64,000 nt of DNA from Alkalimonas cellulosilytica (GTDB lineage: Bacteria > Pseudomonadota > Gammaproteobacteria > Enterobacterales > Alteromonadaceae). Location: NCBI RefSeq assembly GCF_036325985.1, contig NZ_JAUHLI010000013.1, forward strand, positions 1 to 64,000. Direction: 5' to 3'. The notes below the pieces were generated by a model. It was not told the origin of the DNA. It saw only the letters and a list, made by a program, of their open reading frames with translations, and searched no databases. This document shows, in pieces, positions 33,295 to 42,786 of this stretch (positions within the stretch are counted from its first letter, which is position 1; the number at the start of each line of letters is the position of its first letter). The position numbers and the translations under genes were made by a program.

Positions 33295-33446
33295 GGGCCA
33301 TCCCGTGACGGTAATTAGTTGGTTTTACTAAGTTCGTATCAGGATGATAGGGAGTTGTGATCGAATTGACAAGTCTGGCAGGAAAAGTCTTGTTGGCCTT
33401 GCTCAGTTATTTTAAGGTAGCAGAAAAGAGCTGGCGGAAAAATACC

Positions 33447-34367
33447 ATGGCGATGGAAGTTGAGTTGAAGTTTTTGCTGCAATCAAGGCCAGCTACCGAG
33501 CTGGAGACCTTACTAAAGCCCATGGTGCAACAGCTGCAAGCGGGCAAGGCCTTGCATTTACGCAATGGCTATTACGACACCCCTGAACACTGGTTTCAAA
33601 CCCATGGCATGGGATTGCGCAGTCGTCAGCAGGATCATGACATCGAACACACCATCAAATTGGCGGGTAAGCAACACGGTGCTTTGCATGCGCGGCAAGA
33701 ATACAATGTGCAAGCCAGCCAGTTAGTCCCTCAGTTGGCCGCATTTCCGGTCACTATTTGGCCGGAGCATACGGATGTCCCTGCTCTGCAACAGCAATTG
33801 ACCGAATTATTCCGCACCGATTTTTGTCGTAAGCCCTGGCTGTTAACGCTGGCTAACCATACGCTGATTGAGTTGGTGCAGGATGAAGGGCAAATCATCA
33901 CAGCCGATAGTCAGCAGCCGATTTGTGAGCTGGAGTTGGAACTAAAATCCGGTGATGTCAGCCAGATCTTTGTCCTGGCCCGGCAATTGGTCGCTGCCTT
34001 GCCACTTAGGCTCGGTGTGCAATCCAAAGCGGAACGCGGCTATCGTTTGACCGGCTCCAAACCGCTGCAGGTGAAGGCGTTGCCCACCGAGGCCAGCCCG
34101 ATGGTGTTGCTGCGGTTGCTACAACACAATGAAGCCTGTTACATGCAGGAACAGAGCCCGGATGCAATGCTGACGGTCTCTTTGGCGCTGAACCGGATTG
34201 CGCAGTGGCTGAAAACACAGCCCACGTTGCAGCGCTGGCAGCCTATCTGCACTCAGTTGTCTGCCAAAGCAGCGCAAAGCAAAGCCGACCAGCAGTTATT
34301 TTATGGCTCCGACTATAATTTGCTGTTGCTGGCATTGTCTGAGTACTTCCTAAACGCTGAGCAATAA
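33447..34367 (+). CDS. ygiF: CYTH-domain inorganic triphosphatase YgiF, shortened C-terminus
   Basis: A 306-residue protein. The CYTH tunnel signature E-x-E-x-K is at residues 4-8 (M-E-V-E-L-K). The further acidic and basic strands of the tunnel are seen (R-N-G-Y-Y-D, L-R-S-R, I-K-L-A-G-K, E-L-E-L-E-L-K-S-G). E. coli YgiF cleaves tripolyphosphate and has a C-terminal CHAD domain (433 residues in total). Here only about 95 residues follow the CYTH part, so the CHAD domain is reduced or lost. The start at 33447 is chosen by family match. It sits 8 bases before glnE. Confidence 0.9.
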   Translation: MAMEVELKFLLQSRPATELETLLKPMVQQLQAGKALHLRNGYYDTPEHWFQTHGMGLRSRQQDHDIEHTIKLAGKQHGALHARQEYNVQASQLVPQLAAFPVTIWPEHTDVPALQQQLTELFRTDFCRKPWLLTLANHTLIELVQDEGQIITADSQQPICELELELKSGDVSQIFVLARQLVAALPLRLGVQSKAERGYRLTGSKPLQVKALPTEASPMVLLRLLQHNEACYMQEQSPDAMLTVSLALNRIAQWLKTQPTLQRWQPICTQLSAKAAQSKADQQLFYGSDYNLLLLALSEYFLNAEQ

Positions 34368-34375
34368 CCCCTTTG

Positions 34376-37171
34376 ATGAATGCATTAGACAAAGCGCTGG
34401 CACTCTGCCAGCATCTTCCAGGCTTTACCGCACTGACTGAAACAGAGCAGCAGCGCATAGGCTGGTTATGCCGCTGCAGCCCTTTTTTAAGCCGTTGCCT
34501 GCAGCAGCAACCCGGATTGTTGCAACTGCTGCTGGATGATACCGTACTGGCAGCGCCGCTGGATGTGACTGATCCGCTGGCCGGCCTGGCAGAGCAGGAT
34601 GAAGCCAGTGTATTTAAAGCCATCCGACTGTTCCGCCATCGTAGCCTGGCTCAGTTGCTGGCTGCTGATGTGCTGCAGTTAAAGCCCATCGCTCAGGCGT
34701 TGCAGGAAGTATCGGCGCTGGCAGAGCGTTGCATCAACAGCGCCTATGACTGGGCCTATCAGCAATTAGCCGCTCAGTGGGGTACGCCTTTCACCGACAG
34801 CGGCCAACCGATGCCCTTATTGATCTTAGGGATGGGCAAACTGGGCGGTGGCGAGTTGAATTTCTCCTCCGATATTGATCTGATTTTTACCTATCCACAC
34901 AACGGCGAAACTCAGGGTGGCCGCCGCAGTGTCGAGCATCATCAGTTTTTTCTACGGCTCGGCCAGAAGGTGATCGCAGCCTTGCATCAGGTCACTGCCG
35001 ATGGCTTTGCTTATCGGGTCGATATGCGGTTGCGGCCTTTTGGCGACAGTGGGCCTTTGGTACTCAGCTTTGCTGCGATGGAAGATTATTATCAGGAACA
35101 AGGTCGGGATTGGGAGCGGTACGCCATGCTCAAAGCCAGGGTGATGAATCCGGATGGCCAGTACAGCACCGAGCTTAAGCAATTGCTGCGACCTTTTGTC
35201 TACCGGCGTTACATTGATTTTTCGGCCATCGAGTCGCTGCGCCGTATGAAGCAGTTGATTGAGCAGGAGAACCGTCGTCGTAATCGCAGCGACAACATCA
35301 AGCTGGGTGCCGGTGGCATCCGTGAAGTAGAATTTATTGTGCAGACGCTGCAGTTGATCCGTGGTGGCCGCATCCCACAATTGCAAACGCCGTCTATCTT
35401 GCAGGCGCTGCCACAACTGACAATGCACGGCTTACTGGATCAAACGCAGCAACAGCAGCTCACCAACGATTATCTGTTTTTACGTCGGGTCGAACAGTTG
35501 CTGCAGGGGATGGACGACCAGCAAACTCAAACCTTGCCGGAGCAAGCAGATCAGCAAGCTTGCCTGCTGGCCATGCTGCAGCTCAGTGACTGGAGCGAGC
35601 TACAGCAGCAAGTTACCGATGCGATGGCTCGTATTCACCAGGAGTTTTTGCAGGTGATTGAACCGGAAGAAGCTGCTGAACCAGATGAGTTGCTGGTAGG
35701 CAAGCTGTTGTGGGACAGTGCACAAAGTGCCGATGAGCTGGCTGAGCAGGTGGATTGGTTAAGCGCCGAGCAAGCCGGCAAGCTGGTGGCTCAGGTGCTG
35801 GATTTTCGGCAGGAGTCTCAGCGTCGGGCGGTAGGGCCAAGAGGGCGTGATTATCTGGCTCGTCTTATTCCGCAAGTGCTGCATTTACTGGCTTCCAACC
35901 AGGCCGGTGTCTCGGTGCTGGAGCGGGTGTTGCTGGTGTTTCGCAGTGTGATGACCCGCACTGCCTATCTGGAGCTGTTGTTTGAAAATCCCTCTGCTTT
36001 GCAGCAGTTGGTCACTTTGTGCAGCCAGAGCCAGTGGCTGACTGAACAGCTGGCTCGTTACCCGATTTTGCTGGATGAGTTGATTGACCCGGCGCAGCTG
36101 TATCAAGTGCAAACCAAAGCCGATTACCAGGACAGGGTACGACAGCGGCTGCTTCGTGTGCCGGAAGAGGATCTGGAACTGCTGATGGAAAGCCTGCGTC
36201 AGCACAAGCAGGCCCAGCAATTGCGGATTGCGGCGGCTGATATCAGTGGTGCCTTGCCACTGATGCAAGTCAGTGATCATCTGACCTGGCTGGCTGAAGC
36301 CATGATGGAGCAAGTGGTCGAGCTGGCCTGGCAGCAAATGGTAGCGCGTTATGGCTATCCGGCTGGTTTGACGATGGGGAGCGACAAAGGCTTTGCGGTG
36401 CTGGCTTATGGCAAGATGGGGGGGCTGGAGCTTGGCTATGGCTCTGATCTGGATCTGGTGTTTGTGCACAATTGCGATAGCCTGGCGCCCACCTCAGGTG
36501 AGAAGGCCATCGACTCGCGGCAGTTTTATCTGAAGCTGGTGCAGCGCATTCTGCACTTATGCACCACCCGTACGGCCAGTGGTGTGCTGTACGAAGTGGA
36601 TACCCGCTTACGACCATCCGGCAACTCCGGGCTATTGGCGATTCATGTGCATACCTACCGTGATTATCTGGCAACTGAAGCCTGGACCTGGGAGCATCAG
36701 GCGTTGGTCAGGGCACGTCTGGTCTATGGTGATGCCATGATTGCCGGTCAGTTTGCTCAGATCCGGGCTGATATTTTAAGCAAAGATCGTGCAATTCCCT
36801 CTCTGCAACAGGATGTGCTTGGTATGCGCGACAAATTACGTCAGCATCATGGCAGTGACAACGAGCAGCTGAAGCATGCCCATGGTGGTTTGATTGATCT
36901 GGAGTTTATCAGTCAGTATCTGGTACTGGCATATGCCAGCCAGCACCCTGCGCTCTACCAGTACAGCGACAATATTCGGATTCTTGAGGCTGCCGGTGAG
37001 GTAGGGTTATTAACTCTGGGGGAAGTTGAAGCGTTGCAGCAGGCCTATCAATTGATGCGGGCGGTACTGCATCGTTTAACGCTGCAACCCGTGCTACCAC
37101 CAGAGTTGTCTGGCTTGGATGATGCTAAAGCCGCAGTGCAGGCGGTGTGGCAAAAGTTATTTAAAGTTTAA
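34376..37171 (+). CDS. glnE: Bifunctional glutamine synthetase adenylyltransferase/deadenylylase GlnE
   Basis: A 931-residue two-headed nucleotidyltransferase that controls glutamine synthetase activity in response to PII and glutamine. The N-terminal deadenylylase head has L-G-M-G-K-L-G-G-G-E-L-N-F-S-S-D-I-D-L. The C-terminal adenylylase head has Y-G-K-M-G-G-L-E-L-G-Y-G-S-D-L-D-L. Both keep their paired Asp residues. Each head is followed by a helical regulatory domain. E. coli GlnE has 946 residues. TTG at 34373 and ATG at 34376 are adjacent; the ATG is used. It forms an operon with ygiF and its 3' end overlaps the convergent gene by 4 bases. Confidence 0.97.
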   Translation: MNALDKALALCQHLPGFTALTETEQQRIGWLCRCSPFLSRCLQQQPGLLQLLLDDTVLAAPLDVTDPLAGLAEQDEASVFKAIRLFRHRSLAQLLAADVLQLKPIAQALQEVSALAERCINSAYDWAYQQLAAQWGTPFTDSGQPMPLLILGMGKLGGGELNFSSDIDLIFTYPHNGETQGGRRSVEHHQFFLRLGQKVIAALHQVTADGFAYRVDMRLRPFGDSGPLVLSFAAMEDYYQEQGRDWERYAMLKARVMNPDGQYSTELKQLLRPFVYRRYIDFSAIESLRRMKQLIEQENRRRNRSDNIKLGAGGIREVEFIVQTLQLIRGGRIPQLQTPSILQALPQLTMHGLLDQTQQQQLTNDYLFLRRVEQLLQGMDDQQTQTLPEQADQQACLLAMLQLSDWSELQQQVTDAMARIHQEFLQVIEPEEAAEPDELLVGKLLWDSAQSADELAEQVDWLSAEQAGKLVAQVLDFRQESQRRAVGPRGRDYLARLIPQVLHLLASNQAGVSVLERVLLVFRSVMTRTAYLELLFENPSALQQLVTLCSQSQWLTEQLARYPILLDELIDPAQLYQVQTKADYQDRVRQRLLRVPEEDLELLMESLRQHKQAQQLRIAAADISGALPLMQVSDHLTWLAEAMMEQVVELAWQQMVARYGYPAGLTMGSDKGFAVLAYGKMGGLELGYGSDLDLVFVHNCDSLAPTSGEKAIDSRQFYLKLVQRILHLCTTRTASGVLYEVDTRLRPSGNSGLLAIHVHTYRDYLATEAWTWEHQALVRARLVYGDAMIAGQFAQIRADILSKDRAIPSLQQDVLGMRDKLRQHHGSDNEQLKHAHGGLIDLEFISQYLVLAYASQHPALYQYSDNIRILEAAGEVGLLTLGEVEALQQAYQLMRAVLHRLTLQPVLPPELSGLDDAKAAVQAVWQKLFKV

Positions 37172-37740
37172 CGCCGGCTTAGCTGCTGGCAGTTTTGTTG
37201 CACATAGGCACTGGGCTTATCGGTAATCACCAGCGCCCGTTCATTGTGACAGAGATAGCTGAAGATTGGGCTTGGGAAATTTGGGCTGATTGCAGCAGCG
37301 ACTTCAGCGACCGCTGCCGTCATGCTGCCGTTGGTTTGAAAGTAGTGTTTGACCACATAATCCCGCGGCAAGGTCCAGTAAAGCTCCAGGCCTTCAGCCT
37401 GGGCATATTCTTCCAATTTGGTTTTGACGGTATCGCCTTCACGAAAGCGGCGGTCAGTTTCACGCCCCTGCCAGTTTTCTGCCAAAGGTGAGACTTGCAT
37501 AGCTCGCTGCTGCAGTTGCTGTGTCAGGCGGTGACTGGTATCCGGCAAGCTGATGACAAAGTCACTCAGCTGGATATCGGCAAGGCTGCCACGGATCCGT
37601 TCGTAAAAGCTGCTGAGGCCTTCGGCTGCGCGGTTGCTTTTCTCCCGATCCAGAGTAAAAAAATCAGGGCGAAACAGCAGCAAGTACAGCAAGCCAGATA
37701 GCAGCACTGTGATAATCAGACTTCGGATCCAGAACCACAT
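37168..37740 (-). CDS. TcpQ-like membrane-anchored protein
   Basis: A 190-residue protein with an N-terminal membrane anchor (about 5-24) and a C-terminal domain (about 95-188). That domain has T-V-K-T-K-L-E-E-Y-A-Q-A-E-G-L-E-L-Y-W-T and A-V-A-E-V-A-A-A-I, patterns of the TcpQ/PilL-N family linked to pilus secretins and surface export. No pilus or secretin gene is adjacent, so the role is open. It lies between glnE (convergent, 4-bp overlap) and lpxL, and could be cotranscribed with lpxL (41-base gap). The family call is moderate. Confidence 0.55.
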   Translation of the reverse strand: MWFWIRSLIITVLLSGLLYLLLFRPDFFTLDREKSNRAAEGLSSFYERIRGSLADIQLSDFVISLPDTSHRLTQQLQQRAMQVSPLAENWQGRETDRRFREGDTVKTKLEEYAQAEGLELYWTLPRDYVVKHYFQTNGSMTAAVAEVAAAISPNFPSPIFSYLCHNERALVITDKPSAYVQQNCQQLSRR

Positions 37741-37781
37741 GGTAGGTACCCCGTGAAAATGCCAGCTATTGATTTGGTAAC

Positions 37782-38705
37782 TTAGTATAACCCCGGATCG
37801 TCCGGATTGGGACGGGTTTTAAAGCGCCGGTGCAACCACATGTACTGCTCTGGCGCACGCAATACTGCTTGCTCTACCCAGGCGTTGATACGGCGAACAT
37901 CGGCGGCATCATCACCGGAGGGGAACTGTTCCAGTGCCGGCAAGCACTCTATTTCGTAGCCCTGACTGCCAGGTAAGCGCCGGGTATACACCGGAATGAC
38001 CTGGCAGTTGGCATGGCTGGCAAATAGCAAAGTACCGGTGGTGGTGGCGGTTTCTTCAACCGCGAAAAACGGCACAAATTCGGCTTTTTTGCGGCCGTAA
38101 TCTTGATCTGGCAAGTAAAAACACACTTCGCCTTCATCCAACGCCTGCAGCAAGGCTTTCACTTCCCGCTTGCCAATCATGTATTTGTTGGCTTTGATAC
38201 GGCCACGGTACTGCAGCCAATCCATCAGAGGGTTGTTGTGTGGCCGGTAAAACCCAACGCTTGGCAAGCTAAAGCCAAAAATCCGGCCGCCGGCTTCTAA
38301 ATGCAGCATATGGGAGGCCAGCAGCAATACACCTTTGCCGGCATCACGTGCTGCCTGGATGTGCTCAAAACCTTTTATCACGCCAAAGCGCTTCAGGCGC
38401 CAGGCCGGCCACCACCAGCCGATGATGGTATCAAACAGAGCCCGGCCGCTTTCTTTAAAATTAGCGCGCAGCAACTGCTCCCGTTCTTCGGCCGTTTTTT
38501 CCGGGAAGCACAGTTCGATATTGCGCCTGGCTACTTTAGCTCGTGATTTCAGCAGCTTTAACAGCAACAGGCCGATGCCATCGCCAAGCTTCATCAATAC
38601 GGCATACGGCAGCCAGCTGATCAGCCATAGCAGGGCAGAGCCCAGCCAGATACCCCAGTAGCGGGGATGCAGAAAAGACCATTGAAATTGCGGCGCTTTA
38701 ACCAC
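37782..38705 (-). CDS. lpxL: Lipid A lauroyl-type acyltransferase LpxL
   Basis: A 307-residue inner-membrane acyltransferase adding a secondary acyl chain to Kdo2-lipid IVA. An N-terminal membrane segment (about 17-40) precedes the catalytic H-M-L-H-L-E (HX4E) motif and the P-D-Q-D-Y-G-R-K segment. The C-terminus reads M-W-L-H-R-R-F-K-T-R-P, the HtrB/LpxL signature. Length matches E. coli LpxL (306). Specificity for laurate against myristate or palmitoleate cannot be read from sequence. Confidence 0.94.
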   Translation of the reverse strand: MVKAPQFQWSFLHPRYWGIWLGSALLWLISWLPYAVLMKLGDGIGLLLLKLLKSRAKVARRNIELCFPEKTAEEREQLLRANFKESGRALFDTIIGWWWPAWRLKRFGVIKGFEHIQAARDAGKGVLLLASHMLHLEAGGRIFGFSLPSVGFYRPHNNPLMDWLQYRGRIKANKYMIGKREVKALLQALDEGEVCFYLPDQDYGRKKAEFVPFFAVEETATTTGTLLFASHANCQVIPVYTRRLPGSQGYEIECLPALEQFPSGDDAADVRRINAWVEQAVLRAPEQYMWLHRRFKTRPNPDDPGLY

Positions 38706-38779
38706 CCCAAGCCCTCAGTTTGTCCTAAAGGGGGCTATTGTAGCGGAAAAGGATGGTCAGACAAAAGGTTAGGTCTGCA

Positions 38780-38808
38780 AAACAACGAACGCAGCGGCAG
38801 CTGCGTTC
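38780..38808 (-). terminator. Rho-independent terminator after tolC
   Basis: 9-bp arms GAACGCAGC and GCTGCGTTC (38787-38795, 38800-38808) with a GGCA loop. On the minus strand they are followed by GTTGTTTTG. Confidence 0.75.
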
Positions 38809-38830
38809 TCAGAGGCTATCGGGATTGGAC

Positions 38831-40168
38831 CTATCGCAGCGTCAGAGCGCGGTTGATATCGGCCAGATCCTGTTCGGTCAGATTACCAGCGGCCAGCTTC
38901 AAATCCAGTACCGATAAGATGTAATCGTAACGGGCGCGAGACAGATTACGACGCGCATCGAACAGGTTACGGGTACTAACCAGTACATCGACAATGGTAC
39001 GGGTACCCACTTCAAAACCGGCTTCGGTCGCTTTCAGCGCGCTTTCAGCAGAGACCACCGCTTGCTCCAGCGCCCGGATGGACGAGGTCAGGGCTCGGAC
39101 ATTGTTGAACGAGCTGCGGACCTGCCTTACGGTGCTGCGGTAGGTTTGCTCTACCAGCTCACTGGTTTCAACGAAGTTAGCCTGGGCCACATTGACGCCG
39201 GCATTAGTAGCACCACCACTGTAGATAGGTACTCTGACAGTAATACCAATAGAGCTATTATCCTGACGAGGACCTGTACCGCGCTCTATAAAGTTCTGAT
39301 CGTAACCCCTGGCTTTGCTGCTGCCAATACTGGCTTCCAGCCCAACGGTTGGCAGATGGCCGGCCCGGGCGCGGTCAATGTCAATCCGTGCGATTTCAAG
39401 GCCGATACGCTGCGCCTGCAGTTCGAAGTTGTTTTCTTCAGCGATGCTAAGCCATTGCTGTGGCTCAGCCGGGCTCAGTGGAGCCGTGCTGAACAAGTCG
39501 GTATTCAGACCAGCCAGTTGGCTGTGGTACTGGCCGGTGATTTCGCGCAGTTGCTCCAGTGCAATTTCCAGATTGTTTTCGGTGGCAATTTCACGCGCAA
39601 CCGCATTATCAAACTGGGCCTGGGCTTCGTGTACGTCGGTAATAGCGGTTAAACCGACGGCAAAGCGCTGTTTGGTTTGTTCCAGTTGGCGCTCAATGGA
39701 GCGTTTCTCGGCCTGGATAAAGGTTAAATCATCTTTGGCCTTTAGCACATTGAAGTAGGCATCGGTAACCCGTACGATCAGAGCCTGAGCAGCACTGTTG
39801 TAAAAGGTCTGGGCTTGCAGTGCCTGTTTCTCTGCAATATCCAGGTTCTGCCAATTGCGCCGGTCATAAATGCTTTGATCCAGACGAAAGCCTCCGCTTA
39901 GCGTGGTTCTGTCGTCGCCAAAGGTCCAGTCGCGCTGATCGGCCCTGGTCAGGCTGGTGCTAAAACCAATGCTCGGCAGTAAGTTAGCTCTGCTGATATC
40001 GATTCGGGCAGCTGCGGCATCTCGGCTGGCAGCTGCGCGCTGGATCACCGGATCTTTTTGGGTAGCCAATTGATAAACGCTTTGCAGGTTGTCAGCCAGA
40101 GCTGGCAAACTAAATACGCCAAAGGACGAGCACAACAGGGTAGCGACTAATTTTTTATGCATGAGCAT
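38831..40168 (-). CDS. tolC: Outer-membrane efflux channel TolC
   Basis: A 445-residue trimeric channel subunit for RND pumps and type I secretion. A signal peptide ends near residue 25 (P-A-L-A-D). Two tandem OEP repeats of long helices and short strands follow, with the first repeat beginning S-V-Y-Q-L-A-T-Q-K-D-P and the second around residue 230. The family pattern G-T-R-T-I-V-D-V-L is in the second repeat. It is divergent from nudF and followed downstream by the parE-parC genes, as in E. coli. It ends about 95 residues short of some TolC tails, which vary. Confidence 0.94.
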   Translation of the reverse strand: MLMHKKLVATLLCSSFGVFSLPALADNLQSVYQLATQKDPVIQRAAASRDAAAARIDISRANLLPSIGFSTSLTRADQRDWTFGDDRTTLSGGFRLDQSIYDRRNWQNLDIAEKQALQAQTFYNSAAQALIVRVTDAYFNVLKAKDDLTFIQAEKRSIERQLEQTKQRFAVGLTAITDVHEAQAQFDNAVAREIATENNLEIALEQLREITGQYHSQLAGLNTDLFSTAPLSPAEPQQWLSIAEENNFELQAQRIGLEIARIDIDRARAGHLPTVGLEASIGSSKARGYDQNFIERGTGPRQDNSSIGITVRVPIYSGGATNAGVNVAQANFVETSELVEQTYRSTVRQVRSSFNNVRALTSSIRALEQAVVSAESALKATEAGFEVGTRTIVDVLVSTRNLFDARRNLSRARYDYILSVLDLKLAAGNLTEQDLADINRALTLR

Positions 40169-40278
40169 GGGATCCTGAGTGAATCAAACTGAGTAAATGA
40201 TAACCTGTTTGTGGTTTGAGTGTGAAACCGTAAACCGTAAAGTTATCCCTTCAAATGTAACAGAATGTGAGTACGCTG

Positions 40279-40905
40279 ATGTCAGAATTCAAGGCCATAG
40301 AGTATCCTGTTTTTTCAGCAAAAGATGTAGAGATACGCGACCAAAGCACGGTTTTTCAGGGTTTCTTCAAAATTGATCGTTACACCTTACGGCATAAATT
40401 GTTCGCGGGTGGCTGGAGTGATTGGATGCAGCGGGAGATTTTTGAGCGTGGTCATGCGGCCGCTGTATTGCCGTATCATCCACCGAGCGATCAGGTGGTG
40501 CTGGTTGAACAGTTTCGCGCCGGCGCTTTAGCATCGTCGCCCAGTCCCTGGCTACTGGAAATCATTGCTGGCATGGTGGCGCCCGGTGAGACCATGACAG
40601 AAGTGGCTATACGCGAAAGTCGTGAAGAAGCCGGGCTGGTGATTACGGAGCTCACGCCGATGCTCAGTTATTTATCGAGCCCGGGCGGCACCACCGAGCG
40701 TATTCAGTTGTATTTTGCTACACTGGACACTTTGCCAGCCGAAGGGATATTTGGGCTAGCGCATGAGCACGAAGATATTCGGGTGCACCTGATCCCAAGG
40801 CAGCAAGCCTTGCAATGGCTTGCTGAAGGCCGCATAGATAATGCAGCGACAGTGATTGCATTGCAGTGGTTGGCGCTGCATTATAGCCAGCTGTTTCCAG
40901 CATAG
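40279..40905 (+). CDS. nudF: ADP-ribose pyrophosphatase NudF
   Basis: A 208-residue Nudix hydrolase that splits ADP-ribose to AMP and ribose-5-phosphate. The Nudix box is present: G-E-T-M-T-E-V-A-I-R-E-S-R-E-E-A-G-L with the catalytic R-E-x-x-E-E. The upstream G-M-V-A-P-G and downstream S-P-G-G-T-T-E-R elements are typical of NudF. GTG at 40267 is an alternative start four codons earlier; neither has a strong ribosome site. It is the first gene of the nudF-yqiB-cpdA-yqiA-parE run, divergent from tolC. Confidence 0.94.
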   Translation: MSEFKAIEYPVFSAKDVEIRDQSTVFQGFFKIDRYTLRHKLFAGGWSDWMQREIFERGHAAAVLPYHPPSDQVVLVEQFRAGALASSPSPWLLEIIAGMVAPGETMTEVAIRESREEAGLVITELTPMLSYLSSPGGTTERIQLYFATLDTLPAEGIFGLAHEHEDIRVHLIPRQQALQWLAEGRIDNAATVIALQWLALHYSQLFPA

Positions 40906-40971
40906 TGCAGTGTTCACCGTGCAACCGTACTGTCGCGGGGAGTGAACAACAACGGGCGATTCGGAGAAATC

Positions 40972-41409
40972 ATGACAGCAAAGCCAAAGTACCGGCCAAA
41001 ACTGCCAGACTTTCTAAGCTTGTGCGAACGCAACTTCGCGCAGCTCAACCCTTTGCTGCCTGCAGAACATACGGTGGGTGAGCGTCAGCTGATTGGATTG
41101 GACGATGCCAGTTATTTTCGGCTGGAAGTGTTAGAGGTTTGCCCCTACACCACAGTGTTGCGAATTGTGCCAGTGGATGATACGGCCTGGCCGGCTTTGC
41201 AACCAGCATTTGATGTGCGTTTGTATCATGATGCCAGATTAGCAGAAGTTATTAGCTGTCATGGTCGTCGTGGCCTGAAAGCTGTGTACGATTATCCCAA
41301 TACCGAAATGCTGCAACCGGATGAAAAGCGCCAGGTCAACCGCTTACTAAGTGATTGGTTGCGGCTGTGCCACCAACAGGGCTTTCGTGCTGAGCCGGTT
41401 CTGAGTTGA
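40972..41409 (+). CDS. yqiB: DUF1249 family protein YqiB
   Basis: A 145-residue cytoplasmic protein of the DUF1249 family, whose function is not established. The conserved segments K-Y-R-P-K-L-P-D-F-L-S-L-C-E-R-N-F at the N-terminus and D-V-R-L-Y-H-D-A-R-L-A-E-V are present. The ATG at 40972 has GGAGAAATC before it and fits the family start. It lies between nudF and cpdA, the same order as in E. coli. Confidence 0.92.
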   Translation: MTAKPKYRPKLPDFLSLCERNFAQLNPLLPAEHTVGERQLIGLDDASYFRLEVLEVCPYTTVLRIVPVDDTAWPALQPAFDVRLYHDARLAEVISCHGRRGLKAVYDYPNTEMLQPDEKRQVNRLLSDWLRLCHQQGFRAEPVLS

Positions 41410-41422
41410 AGACGGGCGTTTA

Positions 41423-42184
41423 ATGTTAGCTTACCATTTCCCTCAGCAAGACCAGCTTCGTTTGGTGCAATTGACCGATTGCCATTTACTGGCTGAGCCA
41501 GACGCGCTGTACCAGGGCGTGTCTCCCTACCATCAGTTGCAGGCAGTGTTGCAGCAGCTGGCTGGTAACTGGCCAGATGCCTTGCTGCTGACCGGTGATT
41601 TAAGTCAGGATCACAGTGAGGCGTCTTATCAGCATTTGCAGGCCCTGATGCAAGTTGTGCCGGTACCGGTGTTCTGGTTACCCGGGAATCATGATGATAG
41701 CCAGAAACTGGGTGAATTACTGGCTGAGGCGCCGTTTTTACCTCATAAATCGCTCCATGCTGCCGGCTGGCATTTACTGCTGCTCGATAGCAGTGGGCCA
41801 ACCCCTGCCGGCTATTTTCCGCTTGAACGCCGGACGGAGCTGGCAGCACAACTTAAACAACACAGCCAGCCTTGCTGGCTTTTTGCTCATCACCATCCTT
41901 GGCCTATAGGCAGCTCGATTGATCGCCATGGCTGGCAGGATGCGGAGCCTTTCTGGCAGTTGCTGCAACAGTATCCGCAGGTGCGTGGCTTGGCGCATGG
42001 TCATTGCCATCACGCCTATCGGCGTTGTCAACACGGTATTGAACTGGTTGGTTGCCCGGCGACTTCAGTGCAATTTCAGCAAACGGTGGAATGGCATACC
42101 GATGCGCAAGGACCGCAATGGTGCGAGTGGAGCTTTCAGCGCAATGGCAGCATAGAGCTTGACTTTAAAAGGATCATGCCATGA
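41423..42184 (+). CDS. cpdA: 3',5'-cyclic-AMP phosphodiesterase CpdA
   Basis: A 253-residue calcineurin-type metallophosphoesterase lowering cAMP. All metal-site motifs are visible: T-D-C-H (D-x-H), G-D-L-S, G-N-H-D, a later H-H-H, and G-H-C-H. Length is close to E. coli CpdA (275). Its TGA overlaps the yqiA start as ATGA, so the genes are coupled. cAMP turnover beside topoisomerase IV is a conserved arrangement without a known reason. Confidence 0.93.
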   Translation: MLAYHFPQQDQLRLVQLTDCHLLAEPDALYQGVSPYHQLQAVLQQLAGNWPDALLLTGDLSQDHSEASYQHLQALMQVVPVPVFWLPGNHDDSQKLGELLAEAPFLPHKSLHAAGWHLLLLDSSGPTPAGYFPLERRTELAAQLKQHSQPCWLFAHHHPWPIGSSIDRHGWQDAEPFWQLLQQYPQVRGLAHGHCHHAYRRCQHGIELVGCPATSVQFQQTVEWHTDAQGPQWCEWSFQRNGSIELDFKRIMP

Positions 42185-42786
42185 GTTTAATTTTGTATTT
42201 GCATGGCTTTGCCAGCTCGTCTAAATCACACAAAGCGCTGCAAACCCGGGCTTATTTTCAGCAGCATCATCCGGATATTGAGTTGTTGGTGCCAGATTTA
42301 CCCTATATCCCAACCGAGGCCCTGGCAGAAATCAGTCAGCTGTTGGCCGGGCGGGTCCCAACGGCGGTGATTGGCAGCTCATTGGGGGGCTTTCTCGCTA
42401 CCTGGCTGGCAGAGCAACATGCGTGTCGGGCCTGTTTGATTAACCCGGCAGTAGCACCGTACCGCTTGTTGCGTCAGCACCTTGGCCGTTATTTTCATCC
42501 GGTACGGCAATGCCATTATGAGGTATCTGAGCAAGCGATAACGGTGTTGCAGCAACTGGAGCCATCAACACTTGCCAAGCCCTCGAATTATCTGGTACTA
42601 CTGCAAAGTGGCGATGAAGTGCTGGATTATCGTCAGGCCCTGCAGTTTTATCAGCATTGCCAGCTGGAGGTGCAGCAGGGCGGCGATCACAGTTATCAGA
42701 ATTACGAGCAGCAACTGCCGTCCATTGTGCGCTTTTGTTTGCAAGCCCAGGAATTTAGAACACAACAGGTGATGTATCGACCATGA
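42181..42786 (+). CDS. yqiA: Alpha/beta-hydrolase esterase YqiA
   Basis: A 201-residue short alpha/beta hydrolase. The start is followed by Y-L-H-G-F-A-S-S, the nucleophile elbow is G-S-S-L-G-G-F (Ser near residue 66), and the acid and base lie in D-E-V-L-D-Y and G-G-D-H-S-Y. E. coli YqiA hydrolyses short acyl esters; its natural substrate is unknown. It is coupled on both sides by ATGA overlaps with cpdA and parE. Confidence 0.92.
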   Translation: MSLILYLHGFASSSKSHKALQTRAYFQQHHPDIELLVPDLPYIPTEALAEISQLLAGRVPTAVIGSSLGGFLATWLAEQHACRACLINPAVAPYRLLRQHLGRYFHPVRQCHYEVSEQAITVLQQLEPSTLAKPSNYLVLLQSGDEVLDYRQALQFYQHCQLEVQQGGDHSYQNYEQQLPSIVRFCLQAQEFRTQQVMYRP

